From assembly GCA_037140715.1 (NCBI GenBank), contig JBAXDX010000093.1:1-11379 (forward strand): a stretch of 11,379 nt of DNA. The letters are read 5' to 3'. A program made the position numbers and the translations under genes. The notes under the pieces were generated by a model. It saw nothing but the letters and a program-made list of their open reading frames with translations, ran no database searches and was not told where the DNA came from. The DNA is from JAUZPB01 sp037140715. GTDB lineage: Bacteria; Bacteroidota; Ignavibacteria; Ignavibacteriales; SURF-24. This document shows, in pieces, positions 1 through 5,546 of the stretch. The first letter of the stretch is position 1. Every line of letters begins with the position of its first letter.

Positions 1-858
1 TGTATATTGAATTTTTGTAATAGCCCGTCCAAATAATATTTTTTTTGCTTCACTGCCTTCGATAAAATGACGAAACTCATTTTCAAATTGAATAAACTCA
101 TTTGATTTCTGTCCATCCCGTGAAATTGAGTTCAAACATCCTAAAAGATCTATTGCATGTATAACCGGTTTAAAACCAAGCATTTTTTCAATTTCTTTTT
201 CATTGTCCTCATAGACCTTTTCTATATTTTCTCTTACTCCTCCCTTATCTATATGTGTCATACAAAAAAATATCTTATTTATCTCTCTTCCTATCACATT
301 TTCTTTAAGAAAATTTAGAACCGTTGATGTTATGGGATGAACAAACAATAATATTGCCACATCAACCTGAGAAAGAATAGAGACTGTCCGCAGACTCCGC
401 AATTCATCAATATCGTCAATTCCGGGAGTATCAATAAAAGATATATTCCGTCCATAATTTATAGGATACTTTATCCATACTTTGGAAACTTCATCCTCTT
501 TTTCAATCTTTTTAACCGAAATAAGGGACTTGATATTTTCATTTTTAAATGTTGTTGTCTGAATCTGTCCATCACGTAATTCATATTTTAATTCCTCATT
601 TTCAGAAAAATCGATTGTAGTAATTGCGGCAGTAGTTGGAAGAAATCCTCTTGGCAGTAAATCTTTTCCTATCAGACAATTTAACAGAGTACTTTTTCCT
701 GAGTTAAATGCTCCAATAAGTCCAATATTTAGGTGTGCAGATAACAACATTTCTTTGGCACTATTTAAGAACTCAGGTAATTTTAGTCCATTATTATGAC
801 AGTAAACGATAATATCTTTTATTATATTTTCTATTTCTTCCTGAATATTATTATTCAA
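1..858 (-). CDS. Dynamin-like GTPase, third of the operon (3' end cut by window edge)
   Basis: The frame stays open from a TTG at 858 to the window edge (286 codons, C-terminus missing). The product looks like a large GTPase of the Dynamin_N/bacterial dynamin-like class. The P-loop is GAFNSGKST (residues 49-57), a G2-type PTTAAIT follows at 74-80, and G3 is DTPG (143-146) followed by IDD. The G4 position reads THID (201-204) instead of N/TKxD, so guanine recognition may be altered. About 45 residues precede the P-loop and are helical, as in dynamin-like proteins. TTG is chosen because it overlaps the upstream gene's stop (TTGA, 4 bp), has GAGG 6 bases upstream, and keeps the N-terminal helix; the first internal ATG (748-750) would begin only 12 residues before the P-loop. 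Like its two neighbours it probably acts at a membrane. That its long missing C-terminus is a helical stalk is inference. Confidence 0.85.
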   Translation of the reverse strand, partial: MNNNIQEEIENIIKDIIVYCHNNGLKLPEFLNSAKEMLLSAHLNIGLIGAFNSGKSTLLNCLIGKDLLPRGFLPTTAAITTIDFSENEELKYELRDGQIQTTTFKNENIKSLISVKKIEKEDEVSKVWIKYPINYGRNISFIDTPGIDDIDELRSLRTVSILSQVDVAILLFVHPITSTVLNFLKENVIGREINKIFFCMTHIDKGGVRENIEKVYEDNEKEIEKMLGFKPVIHAIDLLGCLNSISRDGQKSNEFIQFENEFRHFIEGSEAKKILFGRAITKIQYT

Positions 859-2633
859 TTTTTACCTCGCACTACAAATTCCAGATTAGTAATATTCTTC
901 TGTATTTCGTTCAGCTCAGACAGGAACTCATTAAAATGCTTCATTTTTTTATTGTTCTCTTCGTCTTTTAGTGACTTATTCGTTTTAGCCTTGTTTAGTT
1001 GCTTTCTTATATTAGAAATCATCTCTTCGGTATCCTTATTAATTATATTTTTGATATTTTTCATTGTCTCATCAATGATGTTATCAATGCTGGAAAGAAG
1101 AGATTCCCTGCTGTTAGTTATCGCTTTTTGAATCTCATTCTTATAATAGACAATTTGTTTTTCAGTACTCCTTATCCCTAAGAAAAATTCTTTAATACCA
1201 TTCCACAAACTACGAAAAAATCCAGTTTCCTTTTCTTCATATTTTTTTGCCCGTTCAAAATCTATTGATGAATATGTCGGAGCATTAATTCCGGACCCGA
1301 TATTACTTAAAAAATTTTGCATGTTTTTTTCTTGGGAGCTGAATAACATACGGGCATTATTTTTTAAGGTTTCTTCCAGTTTCTTTCTCGATTGTATTGA
1401 TGTTTTTGAAAAGATATCTTTGACTTCATTCTCTAGTTCTTTCATCTGACTTTCGGTTGGGCTATTTTGAAAAACCTGATCAATCAACTCATTTAATATC
1501 CAGATATCGTTTTTTATATAATTTTGCATATCGTTTCGAACTTCCCTTCTTATTATATCCGCTTCCCTGTTATTGTTCTCAGTCTTTTGCTTTAATTCTC
1601 TGGAAGTCGCTTCAAGTTTTATTATTTTTGATTCTATTTCCTTTAATGAATCATTAGACAGAAGAAGCTGGTTATTAATATTATTAATTATCTTCTCCAA
1701 AATTTTTTTTCTTATTATTTTAATCAGACGAAATAATTTAGCATGTCCTCTTTGTGTTACCAGAAAATTTTGTAACTTATCCTCAAAATCAGGGAATTGC
1801 GACTTATTAAAAATTTCTTCGTCATTTTTTAAGAATCCATCAATAGCATTTTTAGCTGAAACTGGTATTATCTGACTTATTTTTTCGCCAGTAGCCGCCT
1901 TCAATATTTTATTTACATTTTCTAAGACATATTCGCAAATTTCTTTTAGATTATCTTCTTCGGTTTCATCTATTTTATTCATAACAACTAAAATGCTGAT
2001 AATACTATTATCATTAAAGACTTTTTGAATTAGGAATTCTTTCTCCGAGTTTGAAATCAGACCATCCGGAGTAACCAAAAATATCACAGCATCAGATTTA
2101 TTCAGATAATTTATTGTTACTTCCTCACGGTTTTTATCCGGGTCGTCAACTCCCGGTGTATCTACTAATCTTACGCCATTCCTTAAATATTGATTTTGCA
2201 AATAGACTTTGGTCAGAAGTGTTTCATTTACATATCGGCCGTCTTTATCAACGTATTCCTTTAAGTCATTAATTAATATCTTTTTTGATTTGGAATTTTT
2301 GAATATAACCTTGGCATATTCGTCATCAGAATAATTTAGTTCGGTTATTTTTGCGGTATTAACACAGATATTTGTTGAGCATATTTCTGTTTGTTTTCTT
2401 AATAGTGCATTCAGAAGAGTCGATTTACCTCTGCACATCTGACCAACAACAGATACTACGAATATATCCTTGAACAATTCACTAGAAATATCAGACAGTA
2501 ATGATTTTTCATTATCATATTCATTATAAATATCTTTACGGGATAATAATCCTTCTAAATATTTAGATATTTTAGTTAATTCACTTTTTTGTATTCTATA
2601 TTGTTCAAAAAGGCGATTATTATATTTTACCAT
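855..2633 (-). CDS. Dynamin-like GTPase with coiled coils and amphipathic paddle-like segment
   Basis: A complete 592-residue protein with all canonical GTPase motifs: P-loop GQMCRGKST (64-72), candidate G2 Thr in CVNTAKIT (90-97), G3 DTPG (158-161), G4 NKID (219-222) and a G5-like SAK (259-261). Beyond about residue 300 it is almost wholly helical and charged, with coiled-coil character around 325-370 and 490-590. A short aromatic amphipathic stretch at 471-488 (FFRSLWNGIKEFF core) interrupts the helices where bacterial dynamins carry a lipid-inserting paddle. No true transmembrane helix is seen. Length and layout fit bacterial dynamin-like proteins, which tubulate, fuse or stabilise membranes using GTP. 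The ATG at 2633 overlaps the end of the preceding GTPase gene by 7 bp, with no clear Shine-Dalgarno, consistent with translational coupling. The dynamin-superfamily call is well supported; membrane insertion by 471-488 is inference. Confidence 0.88.
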   Translation of the reverse strand: MVKYNNRLFEQYRIQKSELTKISKYLEGLLSRKDIYNEYDNEKSLLSDISSELFKDIFVVSVVGQMCRGKSTLLNALLRKQTEICSTNICVNTAKITELNYSDDEYAKVIFKNSKSKKILINDLKEYVDKDGRYVNETLLTKVYLQNQYLRNGVRLVDTPGVDDPDKNREEVTINYLNKSDAVIFLVTPDGLISNSEKEFLIQKVFNDNSIISILVVMNKIDETEEDNLKEICEYVLENVNKILKAATGEKISQIIPVSAKNAIDGFLKNDEEIFNKSQFPDFEDKLQNFLVTQRGHAKLFRLIKIIRKKILEKIINNINNQLLLSNDSLKEIESKIIKLEATSRELKQKTENNNREADIIRREVRNDMQNYIKNDIWILNELIDQVFQNSPTESQMKELENEVKDIFSKTSIQSRKKLEETLKNNARMLFSSQEKNMQNFLSNIGSGINAPTYSSIDFERAKKYEEKETGFFRSLWNGIKEFFLGIRSTEKQIVYYKNEIQKAITNSRESLLSSIDNIIDETMKNIKNIINKDTEEMISNIRKQLNKAKTNKSLKDEENNKKMKHFNEFLSELNEIQKNITNLEFVVRGKN

Positions 2634-3994
2634 AGGTTAAAGTACTTTGTGAGAAAAATAATTTGTAAAATAATTATAAATGATAAAGATAATTTTATAA
2701 AGATGAATTCTTTTGAGGAATAACTTAATAATCTAAAAAAATTAGTTTCCATTCTTTTATAAAATAAATCAATTTTATTTTTTAGTAAATTATTGAAAGT
2801 TGTTTGGGCTGTTTGCATATTACTTAAATTACTATTCAATATGTCAGAATTGCTTGTGCCGCTTTTAATCATTCGGCTGGTATTTGTATCATCGTTAGCT
2901 TTAATATCTTTTACTTCTGATTTCAACAATGAAGAGATATTTCTAAGGTCATTATTTATATTTTGAGCTACGCTACTTAGTTGAATTGTAAGTCTGTTTT
3001 CAATTTGACTTTGTATATCAGATAACTTACCAAAAATACTATTAGCTTCATTATTAACTTTATCTATAATGTTGATTTTCATATTATCTAAACTATTCGT
3101 CAACACCATTTCAATTGTTGTTATGTTATTTTCCAAACTTTCTTTTAACAAGGTCTTGATTACTATTTGATTTGCCGAAAGATTGTCATTAAAAATAGTT
3201 TTTATTATCGATTTATTTTCCGAGAGTGTATTTTCTAAAGTCTTTCTGGCATCATTTAATATCTTCTGATAATTTACATATTCTGAGATAAGGTTTTCTA
3301 TTTTAGTATTCACAGATTCGAACTTTTTCACAACATTTGAAATCTTTTCCTCATATACCTGAGATTCAATTGTATCTTTAAAATAATTCGAAATTGAATC
3401 TTCCCATATCATTTTAGGAGATACTGCTCTTACGACAGGAGATATTCCTATATGAGTTTTTATCGTTTTTTCAAAATCTGCAATTACCTTTAATGTGTCA
3501 GTTCCATTATATCTTTCAGCCTTTGTATGAAGTACGACTACTTCATCTATTTTTTTATAAATTTTTTTCAGGAAGTCTATTTCAGTATTTGTGATTGCGG
3601 TATTAGATATTAAAAAATATGCCGAATCAATTTGTTTGCTATATTTTTCAAGAAAGGTTTCAGCATAATTTGTGTAATTTCCATTTATGTCATCGATACC
3701 CGGTGTATCCCAAATCGAGAATCCGTATTTAAGAAACGAATGAGGACTAATTACCTTTACATAAGAAAATTTTGTGCTTCCCATTTTTTCTTCAAATTCA
3801 TTCCATGTGGAATAAATAGGATGGTCACTACTACCGTTAAAGCCCTTTATCTCAAATACATTGCCATATTCAATTTTAACACAGGGGACATGTGTGGGTA
3901 TAGGTTTTTCCGGGACAACTTTGTATCCCAATAATGAATTAATTAATGTTGATTTTCCGCTGTTAAACTTCCCAAAGAAAGCAATATTTTTCAT
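2627..3994 (-). CDS. Dynamin-like GTPase with C-terminal transmembrane anchor
   Basis: A complete 455-residue protein. The P-loop GKFNSGKST lies almost at the N-terminus (8-16). A PIPTHVP segment occupies the G2 position (31-37, instead of the usual PTTA). G3 is WDTPG (95-99). The G4-like site reads HTKAE (156-160), with Glu where Asp normally contacts guanine, so nucleotide specificity or turnover may differ from the second GTPase. Residues about 215-425 are helical, Asn/Ser-rich and low in hydrophobic stretches. The C-terminus (about 430-448, FIFIKLSLSFIIILQIIFL) is a single hydrophobic helix followed by TKYFNLW, which suggests a tail-anchored membrane protein with the GTPase domain in the cytoplasm. 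The gene starts 4 bp after the preceding gene's stop and overlaps the next by 7 bp. Translation initiation is not marked by a strong ribosome binding site. Membership in the dynamin-like/Era-type P-loop group is clear; its partner relation to the adjacent GTPases is inferred from the operon. Confidence 0.87.
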   Translation of the reverse strand: MKNIAFFGKFNSGKSTLINSLLGYKVVPEKPIPTHVPCVKIEYGNVFEIKGFNGSSDHPIYSTWNEFEEKMGSTKFSYVKVISPHSFLKYGFSIWDTPGIDDINGNYTNYAETFLEKYSKQIDSAYFLISNTAITNTEIDFLKKIYKKIDEVVVLHTKAERYNGTDTLKVIADFEKTIKTHIGISPVVRAVSPKMIWEDSISNYFKDTIESQVYEEKISNVVKKFESVNTKIENLISEYVNYQKILNDARKTLENTLSENKSIIKTIFNDNLSANQIVIKTLLKESLENNITTIEMVLTNSLDNMKINIIDKVNNEANSIFGKLSDIQSQIENRLTIQLSSVAQNINNDLRNISSLLKSEVKDIKANDDTNTSRMIKSGTSNSDILNSNLSNMQTAQTTFNNLLKNKIDLFYKRMETNFFRLLSYSSKEFIFIKLSLSFIIILQIIFLTKYFNLW

Positions 3995-3998
3995 ATTT

Positions 3999-4658
3999 CT
4001 AATAAAGTTGGTCTAATAAATTATTTAATGTGTCATCCAATGACATTTTATTATATGGCAGAAGAATAATTCCATCGCCATTAGATTTGGCAATATCAAT
4101 AATTTCTTTTTGTGTATCCCAATCAAGATGAAGAAAATCTTTTGTGACACCCAGATAAGAATGACCAGCAACATGACTCCCATTCTGAATCTGATTGCCA
4201 ATATCCTGCAGATTTGTTTGATGAAACGAATTTACCCCGTAATTTTTAATTTCTATTGCAAATTGATCATCTAAAGATGTAGTCTCAAGTTCAATACCAT
4301 CGTTTCCAGGAAGAATTTTTATCATTTGCATTGAATAAGATGGCGAGACAATCATATCTATTATCCCATTGTCACTATGAACTTCCGGCTCAACAACTGC
4401 CCCCAAATTTGCAAAGTATTTTTGAGCAATCATGTTACCAAGAGCCCCATCAAGATGTGGGGATATAGATTCAATATCTCCTTCCTCAAGAATTTGATTC
4501 AAGTGCTCTTCATGAAGATTAGGAGTATGATTTAAATAGCCAAGAAATTCATATTTCGAAAAAGCTATTTCATTTGTTCCATAAACCGGGTCATCATAGT
4601 CTAACGTAAATTCACTCTCTGAATCAAAAAAAGATGTAATAAAATCGAGTATAGACAT
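3999..4658 (-). CDS. Hypothetical protein, candidate PD-(D/E)XK nuclease-like, first gene of GTPase operon
   Basis: A 219-residue acidic, soluble protein with no signal peptide or membrane helix; I do not recognise a named family. The middle resembles a PD-(D/E)XK core: a helix (about 70-86, GALGNMIAQKYFANLG), a strand containing E90/E92, GIIDMIV with D101, then a strand FAIEIKN with E136-x-K138 followed by a Gln-bearing helix (HQTNLQDIGNQI, 146-157). D, ExK and a downstream Gln in this order and spacing are typical of restriction-endonuclease-fold enzymes. The C-terminus, IIDIAKSNGDGIILLPY, fits the last helix-strand of that fold. The ATG at 4658 lacks a Shine-Dalgarno; the next gene begins 4 bp after the stop. 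It is the promoter-proximal gene of the dynamin-like cluster, so it may be the effector or sensor of that system. It could instead be a non-catalytic member of the fold. The coding call is secure; the nuclease assignment is tentative. Confidence 0.8.
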   Translation of the reverse strand: MSILDFITSFFDSESEFTLDYDDPVYGTNEIAFSKYEFLGYLNHTPNLHEEHLNQILEEGDIESISPHLDGALGNMIAQKYFANLGAVVEPEVHSDNGIIDMIVSPSYSMQMIKILPGNDGIELETTSLDDQFAIEIKNYGVNSFHQTNLQDIGNQIQNGSHVAGHSYLGVTKDFLHLDWDTQKEIIDIAKSNGDGIILLPYNKMSLDDTLNNLLDQLY

Positions 4659-4751
4659 AAAGTATTATAATAGTTAGTAATAATAGTAATATTTTTTTGC
4701 TGGTCTATTCCCGAACATAAGATACGAACAGCGCAACCCCTGAAAGACTGT

Positions 4752-4826
4752 CAGCAATATATACTATTATTATTTAAAAAACATCGGTACAAGTACGTAG
4801 ATCCATGCGAACGATTACGTAGGGAA
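4752..4826 (-). promoter_or_regulatory. Promoter-like repeat module, copy 1 (upstream of GTPase operon)
   Basis: This 75-bp block is about 80% identical, without gaps, to 9596-9670, which lies upstream of the sensor kinase. Its best conserved part (4787-4826, 34 of 40 bases) contains two TACGTA palindromes at 4794-4799 and 4816-4821, spaced 22 bp centre to centre, i.e. about two helical turns on one DNA face. The other end has the fully conserved CAGCAATATATA (4752-4763), which on the minus strand gives TATATATTGCTG, a plausible -10 region about 95 bases upstream of the first operon gene at 4658. Two activator half-sites followed by a -10 element is an inference from conservation and spacing. 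Confidence 0.55.
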
Positions 4827-4983
4827 TTTGGCGGGCAATGGAGATTATTCTGCCAGGCATCTCCTTTCCACAGTTGTCGGTTTAATATTAATGAAGATAA
4901 AAACTTTGATTTTATCCGGTTTCCAATGTTTTTCTACTGTTTAAGTACCGGTTAAACATATATTATTTCTTTTGTACAAACCA

Positions 4984-4998
4984 TGCGAACAGTTCGCA
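4984..4998. promoter_or_regulatory. Perfect palindrome, possible operator
   Basis: TGCGAACAGTTCGCA is a perfect 7-bp inverted repeat around a single central base. The ten bases CCATGCGAAC that lead into it (4981-4990) also occur at 4803-4812 inside the promoter-like module, so the two sites may bind the same protein. It could also form a small 5-bp hairpin with a 5-base loop; the A-tract that follows on the plus strand does not make a terminator in either direction. Confidence 0.35.
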
Positions 4999-5176
4999 AA
5001 AAATCCGGCGACTGGTGTTGTTTCCGGCTATTTTTTACAAATTTTCAGAGAATTGTCTGCCTGAACTGAAATTATTTTATCTAAAATACAAATATGATGC
5101 TTTTATGGGGTAGGGGAATGTCTTGGACTGATATTTTTTCTTTAAGCAAGCCGTAAATTTGTCAAATCCGTTTAAT

Positions 5177-5500
5177 CCGTGATTCAGACTTCGGGTAAAT
5201 TGTCAGAACTGTGATTCTTTTGATTATGATGATTTTTATGATAACGCAGGTCATTAACTGCTTTGCTTTAATCTTTACCTTATATCCCGTGATTCAGATT
5301 TTGTATGATAACGCAGTCAGTATTAAAATGAATCATGGTTAATCATTTTAATCATAAAAATCACAGTTCAGATAATTTTCAGCCACTTCGGGTAAATTGT
5401 CAGAACTATGATTCGTGTGATTTTTGTGATTAAAATGATTTCCCGGAAGAAAATGCCAAATCATAAAAATCATCATAATCACGAGAACACAGTCCGGACA
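5177..5500. repeat. Nested direct and inverted repeat complex
   Basis: The interval is built from repeated pieces. A 30-bp direct repeat (29 of 30 identical) starts ACTTCGGGTAAATTGTCAGA at 5188-5217 and 5385-5414. CCGTGATTCAGA occurs at 5177-5188 and 5287-5298, and TATGATAACGCAG at 5237-5249 and 5304-5316. An outer inverted pair is perfect over 22 bp (5221-5242 against 5460-5481), with weaker pairing extending through 5203-5220. An inner inverted pair matches 24 of 25 (5341-5365 against 5416-5440). All arms share a TGATTTTTATGATTAAAATG-type theme, so the region looks like copies of one intergenic element inserted in both orientations. It may form cruciforms or long RNA hairpins. No coding potential or transposase is seen. 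Confidence 0.7.
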
Positions 5501-5546
5501 ATATAATCGCCCTGCAAGGGGGTATGATTAAAACTATGAATAGGAA

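Larger units (their letters stand above)
4659..5546. other. Gene-free interval between GTPase operon and kinase gene
   Basis: About 890 bases with no convincing open frame on either strand. It must carry the promoter of the leftward GTPase operon and the 3' end of the kinase transcript. Recognisable contents are the promoter-like module at 4752-4826, a 15-bp palindrome at 4984-4998 and the nested repeat complex at 5177-5500. I see no clear gene remnant or transposase footprint in the remainder (4830-4980 and 5000-5170). No strong U-tailed terminator for the kinase gene is evident; CCCTGCAAGGG at 5510-5520 is only a 4-bp stem. Confidence 0.7.

Noticed and set aside
4664..4669. TATAAT on the minus strand just upstream of the first operon gene
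   Set aside because: It sits only 5 bases before the ATG in a run of A/T and has no convincing -35 partner; it would imply a leaderless transcript. The conserved module at 4752-4826 is a better promoter candidate.
5177..5500. Insertion sequence
   Set aside because: There is no transposase frame, no defined terminal inverted repeats at both outer ends and no target duplication that I can see; left as a repeat complex.
5508..5522. Terminator for the kinase gene
   Set aside because: CCCTGCAAGGG gives only a 4-bp stem with a 3-base loop and no T-run on the minus strand; too weak to call.
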